From Clostridiales bacterium (lineage in GTDB: Bacteria; Bacillota_A; Clostridia; Oscillospirales; Oscillospiraceae), in the NCBI GenBank assembly GCA_022777455.1, contig JALFGI010000319.1, forward strand, positions 1 through 9,145: 9,145 nucleotides of DNA. Reading direction: 5' to 3'. The notes below the pieces were generated by a model. It was given only the letters and a program-made list of their open reading frames with translations. It had not been told where the DNA came from and searched no databases. Shown here one piece after another: positions 1-5,701 of this stretch; position 1 is the stretch's first letter, and each line of letters opens with the position of its first letter. The position numbers and the translations under genes are program-made.

Positions 1-30
1 GAACTGGTGTATCCCGCAAGTTGGTTCCGC

Positions 31-55
31 GCGGGCGGCTGCGAGCCGCCCCTAC
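31..55. repeat. GC-rich palindromic intergenic repeat, copy A
   Basis: An 8-bp perfect stem (gggcggct at 33-40, agccgccc at 44-51) with a 3-base loop, followed by ctac. Read on the minus strand it starts GTAGGGGCGGC and ends GCCGCCCGC. The same layout recurs at 8186-8211 and 8274-8300, so this is a dispersed family within the window. It has no U-tract and no coding potential. Its role is unknown. Confidence 0.6.
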
Positions 56-85
56 AATGGCTGGTGCAAGAAAGTCCAATTTAGC

Positions 86-116
86 AAAAAAATCTGCCCC
101 ACGAACGTGGGGCAGA
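86..116 (-). terminator. Intrinsic terminator of the PhnD-like gene
   Basis: On the minus strand an 11-base GC-rich inverted repeat (93-103 with 106-116, closing to about a 10-bp stem) is followed at once by seven U (A-tract 86-92). It begins 15 bp after the stop codon of the substrate-binding protein gene, so that gene's transcript should end here. Confidence 0.9.
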
Positions 117-130
117 CAGAGGGAATCGGA

Positions 131-1189
131 TTAACCGGCGACAATGGCCAGAGCGGCGCGGGCGCCGTCATAGTCGGAGTCCTGAGCCACGGCGTAGCCG
201 GCGTGGCTGTAAACGCTGAAGATGGCCTTGCCTTCATCGGTGGAGATGATGTTGATGAAGCAGTTCTGCAGCGCCTCGATCAGCTCGGGGGTGTAGTAGG
301 GGCTCTCCTTGGAGATGGCCACGGTGTCGTTGTAGATGCCGTCGGTGACGCCGATGACGTTCAGCTCGTTCCAGATGGACTCGCTGCGGCCCATGCCCTG
401 CTTGCCGGTCTCGTCCTGCTCGTCAACGGGCAGAATCCAGCTGGCTTCGTAGTCGTTACGGCCGTCGGCGTAGCACACGATGATGTCCACCTGCTCAGCG
501 GCAGCGTAGGAGAAAGCGGTGCCGTAGCCGGAATCCAGAGGCACCACGTTGGACAGATCGGAGATCTTCTTGTCGAACTTCTCCATCAGCCACAGGGTGG
601 GGTAGATGTAACCGGCGGAAGAAGAGGTCTTCTGCACGGCCCAGGTAGCCTTGTCCAGGTCCTCCCAGGTCAGCTCTTCACCGGCGTTGACCTTGGCGGC
701 CAGCTGCTTGCCGTACTCGGAGGGGGTAGCGTAGATCAGGGAACGGTAGTAGGTGACCTGGGGGCCGTTCTTCTGGGTGGCGTTCTCTTCGCCGTTCCAG
801 TCAGCGGGGTTCTCGCTGTCGTTGGACAGGCCGTTACGGGTGGCGGTGAGGATGACTTCGGTATCGTCGGAGTACAGGGCGTAGGTGCCGCCGGGCAGCC
901 AGCCGATGTCGATGGTGCCTGCGCTCATGGCCTCGCCGGTGGCGTCATAGCTGGTGCCAACGGTGATGTCCACTTCGTCGATGTCATAGCCCAGCTTGGC
1001 CATCTCGGCCTGAACCAGCTCGGGCAGGTTGGCGGTACCGGCGATGATCACGTCGGCATCCTTGGAGGGAACGAATTCCAGGGTCAGTTTGTCAAAATGC
1101 TGATTCTCAGCCGCGGCCTGGACAGCCACCAGGGACATGGCCATGGCCAGAACCAGAACCAGGCAGAGAATGCGGGACAGTTTCTTCAT
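131..1189 (-). CDS. PhnD-like ABC transporter substrate-binding protein
   Basis: A 352-residue extracytoplasmic solute-binding protein of the phosphonate/phosphite/phosphate (PhnD-type) family, which binds its ligand outside the membrane and hands it to an ABC permease. Residues 1-27 form a signal peptide: MKK-R start, hydrophobic core at 8-23, and an Ala-Ala-Ala cleavage site at 25-27. Family-like segments are YRSLIYA at 148-154 and SSSAG at 189-193, the latter in the region that in PhnD proteins contacts the phosphonate group. The start is supported by AAGGAGA about 6 bases upstream. There is no lipobox Cys after the signal core, which is unusual for a Gram-positive binding protein. No permease or ATPase gene adjoins it, and a terminator follows directly, so it is expressed alone. 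The ligand (phosphonate, phosphite, phosphate or another anion) cannot be told from sequence. The family call is firm and the substrate is not. Confidence 0.87.
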   Translation of the reverse strand: MKKLSRILCLVLVLAMAMSLVAVQAAAENQHFDKLTLEFVPSKDADVIIAGTANLPELVQAEMAKLGYDIDEVDITVGTSYDATGEAMSAGTIDIGWLPGGTYALYSDDTEVILTATRNGLSNDSENPADWNGEENATQKNGPQVTYYRSLIYATPSEYGKQLAAKVNAGEELTWEDLDKATWAVQKTSSSAGYIYPTLWLMEKFDKKISDLSNVVPLDSGYGTAFSYAAAEQVDIIVCYADGRNDYEASWILPVDEQDETGKQGMGRSESIWNELNVIGVTDGIYNDTVAISKESPYYTPELIEALQNCFINIISTDEGKAIFSVYSHAGYAVAQDSDYDGARAALAIVAG

Positions 1190-1230
1190 AACGATTCTCC
1201 TTTTTATTTTTTTAGGTTTTGCCTAGCTGT

Positions 1231-1259
1231 ATTATACACCCGGGCTGCCCCATTTTCAA
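1231..1259 (-). promoter_or_regulatory. Sigma-A promoter of the PhnD-like gene
   Basis: Minus-strand -35 TTGAAA (1254-1259), 17-bp spacer, -10 TATAAT (1231-1236). This predicts transcription from about 1224 and a 5' UTR of about 35 bases containing the AAGGAGA site. I see no Pho-box-like direct repeat. The rest of the 359-bp gap (1190-1548) is the structured element at 1329-1542 plus about 70 bp with no feature I can name. Confidence 0.8.
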
Positions 1260-1328
1260 CAGATAATTCTAATTTTACCCATAATTTACAAAAATTGATG
1301 TGCCGACGGCTTGCCGCAGCAGCGCTGG

Positions 1329-1542
1329 AAATTGTTATTTGGCGGGCAGAATTGCCGCACCCCTTGGCTCTCCCTTTGGGAGAGCTGTCAGCCGAACAGG
1401 CTGACTGAGAGGGTACCGCAGTAAGGTAATAGCACCCGAAATCAAACCACGCGGCCCTCTCAGTCTGCCCCGTAAGGGGCAGCCAGCTCCCCCAGAGGGG
1501 GAGCCAAGGGGTGCGTCGGTTCCGGTCACCAAATTACAATTT
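1329..1542. mobile_element. MITE-like hairpin-rich repeat element, copy 1
   Basis: A 214-bp noncoding element. Its outer ends are near-inverted repeats: aaattgttatttgg (1329-1342) and ccaaattacaattt (1529-1542). Inside is a perfect 14-bp inverted repeat (1357-1370 with 1501-1514). Within that are four 7-bp hairpins at 1368-1384, 1387-1405, 1465-1482 and 1487-1503, and an 8-bp central stem (1406-1413 with 1455-1462) enclosing about 41 bp. A copy about 90% identical lies inverted at 4138-4354. There is no transposase ORF and no obvious target-site duplication. It ends 6 bp from the MATE stop codon, so its hairpins may shape the 3' end of that mRNA, although no U-tract follows them. The mobile origin is inferred from the terminal inverted repeats and the second copy. 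Confidence 0.72.
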
Positions 1543-1548
1543 ATCCGG

Positions 1549-2901
1549 TTACTGCAAAGCGGAAAAATTCTTGTGGTCCGCGATTTTTCTCCTGCACACA
1601 AAAAACGTGGGAATCAGGAACAGATCCGCTGCAATCCAGGCCAGCGGATGGGCCATGGCTACGGCGGTAAAGCCGAATCTGGGAGCCAGGAACAGTCCGG
1701 CAAAGGCCCGGGCCAGCATTTCCATCACCCCGGACACAATGGCCAGCACGGAAAAGCCCATGCCCTGAATGGAAAAACGGACCACATTTACCAGCGTCAG
1801 CAGGCAGTAGCCCCCGGCGACCGTGGTGAGGAATTGGGTGGCGTAGCCGATGACCGTTTCATCCGGCACATCCAGGAAGATCTGCACCAGGCTTCTGCCA
1901 AACAGCCGCACCACCACGAAAATCACTCCGGCACAGCCGAAGCCGCAGAGGCTGGCGGACAGGACGCCCTGCCCGATGCGCTCGTGCTTTCCCGCCCCCA
2001 TGTTCTGGCCGGTATAGGGGGCCATGGTGGCGCCTAAGGCCTCCAGCGGGCAGGCCAGGAACCCATGAATCCGCTGGGCGGCGGTGGCGCCTGCCACGGC
2101 GCTGGAGCCGAAGCCGTTCATGGTGGCCTGGATGATCAGAGTGCCGATGGCGGTGACGGAATACTGCAGTCCCATGGGGATGCCCATGTAGCAGAGCCTG
2201 GCCATGCAGCGCTTATCCGGGCGGCGCTCCGGGGCGGATATGTGCAGCACGTCGTAGCGCTTTTTCATGTAGAAGAAGCAGATGATGCCGGACGCCGCCT
2301 GGGAGATCACGGTAGCCAGGGCCGTCCCCTCCACCCCCATGCCGAACAGACGGATGGTGATGATGTCCAGGGCGATGTTCATGGCGGAGGACAGGGCCAA
2401 AAACAGCACCGGGGTCCTGCTGTCTCCCAGAGACCGGAGAATGCCCGCCAGAATGTTATAGAGAAAGGCGGCGGGAATGCCCAGGAAGATGATGAAGATA
2501 TACCGGTAGGCATATTCAAACACATCCTCCGGGGTGTTCATCAGACGCAGAATGGGGCGGCAGAACAAACACACCGGCACCGTGAGCACCAGGGAGAAAA
2601 GTCCCGCCAGCCAAAAGCTGTTGGCCACGTATTTGCGCAGCTGGGAATTCTCATGGGCGCCGAATTTCTGGGCAATGGGAATGGCAAAGCCGCTGCACAC
2701 GCCCATGCAGAAGCCCAGCACCATAAAATTCAGCGACCCGGTGGAGCCCACCCCCGCCAGGGGGCCGATGCCAAGAAGCTTGCCGACAATCACCGTGTCC
2801 ACAATGTTGTAAAACTGCTGGAACAGCATCCCCAGGTAGGTGGGAAAGGCGAACTGCAAAATCAGCCTTAACGGAGAACCGGTTGTCAAATCTCTTGTCA
2901 T
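1549..2901 (-). CDS. MATE family efflux transporter
   Basis: A 450-residue multidrug and toxic compound extrusion (MATE) antiporter, a membrane protein that exports small, often cationic or aromatic, compounds using a Na+ or H+ gradient. It has the full family length and the expected duplicated layout of two six-helix halves, roughly residues 10-200 and 235-435. The N-terminal region (LILQFAFPTYLGMLFQQFYN, then DTVIVG) is typical of Firmicutes MATE proteins, and hydrophobic segments recur throughout. The start lacks a good Shine-Dalgarno sequence (upstream is gaaagtgtgttgct). The DAHP synthase gene ends only 18 bp upstream, so translation is probably coupled and both genes share the promoter at 3983-4011. 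A repeat element follows the stop codon 6 bp later. The substrate is unknown. The pairing with the first enzyme of aromatic biosynthesis hints at export of an aromatic compound, but that is only inference. Confidence 0.9.
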   Translation of the reverse strand: MTRDLTTGSPLRLILQFAFPTYLGMLFQQFYNIVDTVIVGKLLGIGPLAGVGSTGSLNFMVLGFCMGVCSGFAIPIAQKFGAHENSQLRKYVANSFWLAGLFSLVLTVPVCLFCRPILRLMNTPEDVFEYAYRYIFIIFLGIPAAFLYNILAGILRSLGDSRTPVLFLALSSAMNIALDIITIRLFGMGVEGTALATVISQAASGIICFFYMKKRYDVLHISAPERRPDKRCMARLCYMGIPMGLQYSVTAIGTLIIQATMNGFGSSAVAGATAAQRIHGFLACPLEALGATMAPYTGQNMGAGKHERIGQGVLSASLCGFGCAGVIFVVVRLFGRSLVQIFLDVPDETVIGYATQFLTTVAGGYCLLTLVNVVRFSIQGMGFSVLAIVSGVMEMLARAFAGLFLAPRFGFTAVAMAHPLAWIAADLFLIPTFFVCRRKIADHKNFSALQ

Positions 2902-2919
2902 AGCAACACACTTTCGCTT

Positions 2920-3948
2920 TTACACCATTTCCGCCATATCCAGGATCAGCCGCTCCGTCTTTTCCCAGCCCAGGCAGGGATCGGTGATGGATTTGCCGTA
3001 AATGCCGCAGCCGATCTTCTGGCTGCCGTCTTCCAGGTAGCTTTCCACCATGAAGCCTTTCACCAGGTTGTGGATATCCGGGTTGTAGGCCCGGCTCTGG
3101 AGCACCTCCTTGATGATGCGGCCCTGCTGGAAGGGGTCCTTGCCGGAGTTGGCGTGGTTGGCGTCGATGATGGCGGCGGGATTCTGCAGGCCGCTCTTTT
3201 CGTAGCACTCGTGGAGGAAGATCAGGTCCTCATAATGGTAGTTGGGCCGGGAATCGCCGTGCTTGTTGGTGTAGCCCCGGAGAATGGCGTGGGCGTAGGG
3301 GTTGCCGGTGGAGGTGGCCTCCCAGCCGCGATAGATGAAGGTATGGCTGTGCTGAGCGGCGTTGATGGAATTCATCATCACGGAAATGACACCGCTGGTG
3401 GGGTTCTTCATGCCCACGGGGACGGAGATGCCGCTGCTGGTCAGCCGGTGCTGCTGGTTTTCCACACTCCGGGCACCCACGGCTACATAGGCCAGCACAT
3501 CGTCCAGGTATTTGTAATTATCGGGGTAAAGCATTTCGTCGGCGGCGGTGAAGCCGGTCTCCCGCAGCACCCGCATGTGCAGTTCCCGGATGGCGATCAG
3601 GCCGCCCAACATGTCCGGCGCGGCATCGGGGTTGGGCTGGTGGAGCATGCCCTTGTAGCCTGCGCCGGTGGTGCGGGGCTTGTTGGTGTATACCCGGGGG
3701 ATGATCAGGATGCGGTCACGGACCTTTTCCTGGAGCTCCCGCAGGCGGTTGACATAATCCATCACGCTGTCCTCCCGGTCGGCAGAGCATGGCCCCACGA
3801 TCAGGGCAATCCGGTCATCCCGACCGGAGAGGATATCCTTCAACTCTTTATCCCGGGTCTCAAAGACGGCCTCCATCTGGGCGGTCACCGGGTATTCTTT
3901 TTTCAGGTCGGCGGGAATGGTGAGTTTCCGCTTGAATTCCATATTCAT
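2920..3948 (-). CDS. aroF: 3-deoxy-7-phosphoheptulonate (DAHP) synthase, class I AroG/AroF type
   Basis: Cytoplasmic enzyme that condenses phosphoenolpyruvate with erythrose 4-phosphate, the first step of the shikimate pathway to Phe, Tyr and Trp. With the start used here it has 342 residues, close to the 350 of E. coli AroG. Visible family motifs are GPCS (Cys54), KPRTT (Lys90), NHAN (His265), MVES (Glu302) and KSITD (Asp323). These match the metal- and substrate-binding Cys, Lys, His, Glu and Asp of the E. coli enzyme. The frame stays open to an ATG at 4057-4059, but a good promoter lies at 3983-4011 with transcription from about 3976. The ATG at 3946-3948, with AAGGGA about 11 bases upstream, is therefore the better start; ATG 3940-3942 is an alternative. 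It is first in an operon with the MATE gene. The leader of about 28 bases has no room for a T-box or leader-peptide attenuator, so control is probably by allosteric feedback, type not determinable. The symbol reflects common usage; aroG would be equally valid. Confidence 0.92.
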   Translation of the reverse strand: MNMEFKRKLTIPADLKKEYPVTAQMEAVFETRDKELKDILSGRDDRIALIVGPCSADREDSVMDYVNRLRELQEKVRDRILIIPRVYTNKPRTTGAGYKGMLHQPNPDAAPDMLGGLIAIRELHMRVLRETGFTAADEMLYPDNYKYLDDVLAYVAVGARSVENQQHRLTSSGISVPVGMKNPTSGVISVMMNSINAAQHSHTFIYRGWEATSTGNPYAHAILRGYTNKHGDSRPNYHYEDLIFLHECYEKSGLQNPAAIIDANHANSGKDPFQQGRIIKEVLQSRAYNPDIHNLVKGFMVESYLEDGSQKIGCGIYGKSITDPCLGWEKTERLILDMAEMV

Positions 3949-3982
3949 AGCACAGAACGTCCCTTCGTTTGATTTCGGGTTG

Positions 3983-4011
3983 AGTATACCGCCTTTATAT
4001 CCAAAATTCAA
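3983..4011 (-). promoter_or_regulatory. Sigma-A promoter of the aroF-MATE operon
   Basis: Minus-strand -35 TTGAAT (4006-4011), 17-bp spacer, -10 TATACT (3983-3988). It lies inside the upstream extension of the DAHP synthase frame and so argues for the shorter protein. The leader is about 28 bases long. The 472-bp gap at 3949-4420 otherwise holds a weak plus-strand promoter candidate, the second repeat element and a minus-strand terminator. Confidence 0.75.
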
Positions 4012-4066
4012 CGGTTTTCTTCCTTTCAAAACAGAGAGATTTTCCCCGCCGGGCTCCAAATTCTTT

Positions 4067-4095
4067 TTGCATTTTCACCCAAAGCCTGCTATCAT
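4067..4095 (+). promoter_or_regulatory. Weak candidate promoter toward the small acidic-protein gene
   Basis: Plus-strand TTGCAT (4067-4072), 17-bp spacer, TATCAT (4090-4095). It is the best plus-strand match I found upstream of the gene at 4421. Using it would place the whole 217-bp hairpin-rich element in the 5' UTR. The -35 match is poor, so this is tentative. Confidence 0.3.
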
Positions 4096-4137
4096 GGTTT
4101 CCGATATGTGCGCAGCGGCCAAACGGGGCGAACAGAC

Positions 4138-4354
4138 AAATTGCTGTTTGGTGTACCGGAACTGACGCACCACTTGGCTCCCCCTCTGGGGGAGCTGGCT
4201 GCCCCGTAAGGGGCAGACTGAGAGGGCAGGCATGTTTGATTTCGGGTGCTAATATCTTACTGCGGTACCCTCTCAGTCAGCCTGTTCGGCTGACAGCTCT
4301 CCCAAAGGGAGAGCCAAGGGGGTGCTGCCGTATCTGCCCGCCAAATTACAATTT
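4138..4354. mobile_element. MITE-like hairpin-rich repeat element, copy 2 (inverted)
   Basis: A 217-bp reverse-complement counterpart of the element at 1329-1542, with the same outer ends (aaattgctgtttgg at 4138-4151, ccaaattacaattt at 4341-4354) and the same four hairpins in reverse order. The reverse complement matches copy 1 at roughly 90%. Most differences fall in the unpaired core and near the ends, and the hairpin stems are intact. The loop of the ctgcccc hairpin is flipped relative to copy 1. It lies upstream of both the minus-strand aroF promoter and the plus-strand gene at 4421. No ORF is present. Confidence 0.72.
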
Positions 4355-4376
4355 GCCGGGTAATTGTGTGAAATTC

Positions 4377-4405
4377 AAAAAAACATGGGGCCCGCGTGGG
4401 GCCCC
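4377..4405 (-). terminator. Probable minus-strand terminator of the NifX-SlyD gene
   Basis: On the minus strand a 7-bp GC-only stem (GGGGCCC, 5-base loop, GGGCCCC; 4387-4405) is followed after three bases by seven U (A-tract 4377-4383). The gene it would serve ends at 4689, so its mRNA would run about 300 bases further, antisense to the entire gene at 4421-4681. The same hairpin, read on the plus strand, lies just upstream of that gene's ribosome binding site. Confidence 0.6.
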
Positions 4406-4420
4406 GGAGAGGAAGGAATT

Positions 4421-4681
4421 ATGAGCATCATCAAATTGAATCCCCAGGAGTGGGAACGGATCGAGCAGTTCCTGGATTCCGTCCCCGACATCTCTCAGAT
4501 GGATGCCGGCACCCTGAAGGAGTACCGGAAAAAAACCGAACAGGCCATCCGGGAACTGGATGCCCTGGAGCCCCGCAGTCAGACCAGTGAAGTCTACGAA
4601 CACTGGGCGGACCTCCATGAAGACCTGGAGGACACCCTGGACGAAATTCTGGACTGCCTGGAGGACCTGGGGGAAGAATAA
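4421..4681 (+). CDS. Small acidic helical protein of unknown function
   Basis: An 86-residue protein that I do not recognise. The start is chosen for the strong GAGGAAGG site about 4 bases upstream; an in-frame ATG at 4364 lacks one and lies on the far side of a GC hairpin. It is strongly acidic, with about 25 Asp/Glu against 8 Lys/Arg. It appears almost wholly helical, with likely helices at about 8-19, 28-50 and 53-83 and heptad-like leucines near the C-terminus (Leu65, 69, 73, 77, 80, 83). There is no signal peptide or membrane segment, and one Cys (79). It converges on the NifX-SlyD gene with only 7 bp between stop codons and no plus-strand terminator visible. A small cytosolic adaptor or regulatory protein is possible, but that is a guess. 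Confidence 0.75.
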   Translation: MSIIKLNPQEWERIEQFLDSVPDISQMDAGTLKEYRKKTEQAIRELDALEPRSQTSEVYEHWADLHEDLEDTLDEILDCLEDLGEE

Positions 4682-4688
4682 AGGGAAC

Positions 4689-5525
4689 TCAGCCCACTTC
4701 CACCAGCTCGATGTGAAAGTTCAGCTCCTTGCCGGCCATTTCGTGGTTGGCATCGAAGGTGATGTTCACATCGTCCTTCGCCACCACCTTCACCAGGAAG
4801 GGCTGGCCGGCGGTGTTGTACAGGTAGACCTTCTGGCCAACGGTGAGCTCCTGGGAGCCGGGGAGCTGGGCGATTTCCACGGGGAAGATCATGGCGGGGT
4901 CGGCTTCGCCGTAGGCTTCCCAGGGCATCAGATGCACATCCCGGTGCTCGCCCACTTCCATGTCCGCAACGGCCATATCAAAGCCGGGGATCATCATGCC
5001 TGCGCCGCACTGGAATTCCAGGGGCTCACCCCGGTCATAGGAGGCATCGAACTGGGTGCCGTCGTTGAAGGTGCCCCGGTAGTGCACCTTGCAGGTTTTG
5101 CCCACGTTTTTGCCCTGGATCCGGGGGCCGCCGCAGCCGCCGCCACATCCGCTGCAGCCGCCTTCGCAGCTGCACTCATGGCCCTCTTCCTCGTCGTGGT
5201 GGTGGCAGTTCACGCCGGCGGATTCCAGCTCGCCTCGCAGGTAGGCTTCCACTGCCTCGTCGGCATTGCCCTGAATGCCGGATACCACTTCAATGCCTAC
5301 AATGGCCAGTGCCGTTTCCATGCCGCCGCCCAGACCGCCGCAGATTACGGTTTCGATCTGGTTGCCGGCCAGAAAATCCGCCAGGGCCTCGTGACCGGTG
5401 CCGTTTGTGGGCATCACCTGGGCGGACAGCACCCGGCCATCCTCTACGTCGTACACCTTGAACTGTTCCGTCCGGCCAAAATGCTGGAAGATTTCTCCGT
5501 TTTCATAGGTAACTGCAATTTTCAT
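4689..5525 (-). CDS. NifX-like domain fused to a SlyD-type FKBP peptidyl-prolyl isomerase
   Basis: A 278-residue cytosolic two-domain protein. Residues 1-105 match the NifX/NafY/NifB-C-terminal family that binds metal-sulfur clusters or cofactors (starts MKIAVTYENGEIFQHFG, with a CGGLGGGM loop at 62-69). Residues 107-133 are a Cys/His-rich linker with six Cys (107, 118, 120, 124, 127, 131) and His at 108-110 and 116. Residues 138-278 are a SlyD-like FKBP that catalyses proline cis-trans isomerisation and acts as a chaperone: VHYRGTF, DGTQFDAS, IPGFDMAV, the inserted-flap region, and the SlyD end DANHEMAGKELNFHIELVE. The start at 5523-5525 has AAGGAG 7 bases upstream; the frame continues further upstream but crosses the promoter, so the longer version is unlikely. 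No nif genes are nearby, so nitrogenase work is unlikely and a metal-handling or maturation role is inferred. The domain calls are firm and the function is open. Confidence 0.88.
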   Translation of the reverse strand: MKIAVTYENGEIFQHFGRTEQFKVYDVEDGRVLSAQVMPTNGTGHEALADFLAGNQIETVICGGLGGGMETALAIVGIEVVSGIQGNADEAVEAYLRGELESAGVNCHHHDEEEGHECSCEGGCSGCGGGCGGPRIQGKNVGKTCKVHYRGTFNDGTQFDASYDRGEPLEFQCGAGMMIPGFDMAVADMEVGEHRDVHLMPWEAYGEADPAMIFPVEIAQLPGSQELTVGQKVYLYNTAGQPFLVKVVAKDDVNITFDANHEMAGKELNFHIELVEVG

Positions 5526-5562
5526 ATTTTTCTCCTTTTCCTCAGGAAATCGATAGGCAAAC

Positions 5563-5586
5563 AAAAAGGCATTCCTTCCGAACGCC
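5563..5586 (-). terminator. Leader hairpin with U-tract (possible attenuator)
   Basis: In the 5' leader of the NifX-SlyD gene the minus strand forms a 7-bp stem with one G-U pair (GGCGTTC with GAATGCC, 5-base loop; 5568-5586), followed by five U (5563-5567). It has the shape of a short intrinsic terminator. Because it starts only about 5 bases after the predicted transcription start, there is no room upstream for an antiterminator. It may instead stabilise the 5' end. Confidence 0.4.
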
Positions 5587-5597
5587 CCAACAGTATT

Positions 5598-5626
5598 ATC
5601 ATACCATAGCATTTTGCTGCCGTCAA
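5598..5626 (-). promoter_or_regulatory. Sigma-A promoter of the NifX-SlyD gene
   Basis: Minus-strand -35 TTGACG (5621-5626), 17-bp spacer, -10 TATGAT (5598-5603). Transcription is predicted from about 5591, giving a leader of about 65 bases that carries the hairpin at 5568-5586 and the AAGGAG site. The 580-bp gap at 5526-6105 is otherwise filled by a separate plus-strand unit. Confidence 0.75.
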
Positions 5627-5701
5627 CAATAATCCTCGGAATTATCTTGATTTCTCCCGGTTGCACGAAAAAGGAGAAACTTTTCTATTTATTATTCCAT
5701 C

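Noticed and set aside
107..1408. 433-codon plus-strand frame opposite the PhnD-like gene
   Set aside because: It mirrors the codon structure of the clearly homologous minus-strand gene, has Gly/Val-rich low-complexity translation and no ribosome binding site; it is a GC-driven shadow.
1329..1542. A CRISPR or attachment-site reading of the hairpin-rich repeats
   Set aside because: There is no regular repeat-spacer spacing, no cas or integrase gene, and the second copy is inverted and distant; a MITE-like element explains them better.
3070..3972. 300-codon plus-strand frame opposite DAHP synthase
   Set aside because: Antisense shadow of a gene with recognisable catalytic motifs; the translation is Val/Gly/His-rich without family features.
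3949..3980. T-box or amino-acid leader attenuation of aroF
   Set aside because: The predicted leader is only about 28 bases, with no specifier-loop structure, T-box core or leader peptide.
3949..4059. N-terminal extension of DAHP synthase by 37 residues
   Set aside because: The predicted promoter and transcript start lie inside it, and the shorter start gives the usual family length.
4560..5609. 349-codon plus-strand frame across the acidic-protein gene end and opposite NifX-SlyD
   Set aside because: Its N-terminal part overlaps the 86-residue gene in another frame and the rest is antisense to conserved domains.
5526..5666. N-terminal extension of the NifX-SlyD protein by 47 residues
   Set aside because: It spans the promoter and leader hairpin; the start at 5525 has AAGGAG and matches the usual NifX-like beginning MKIAV.
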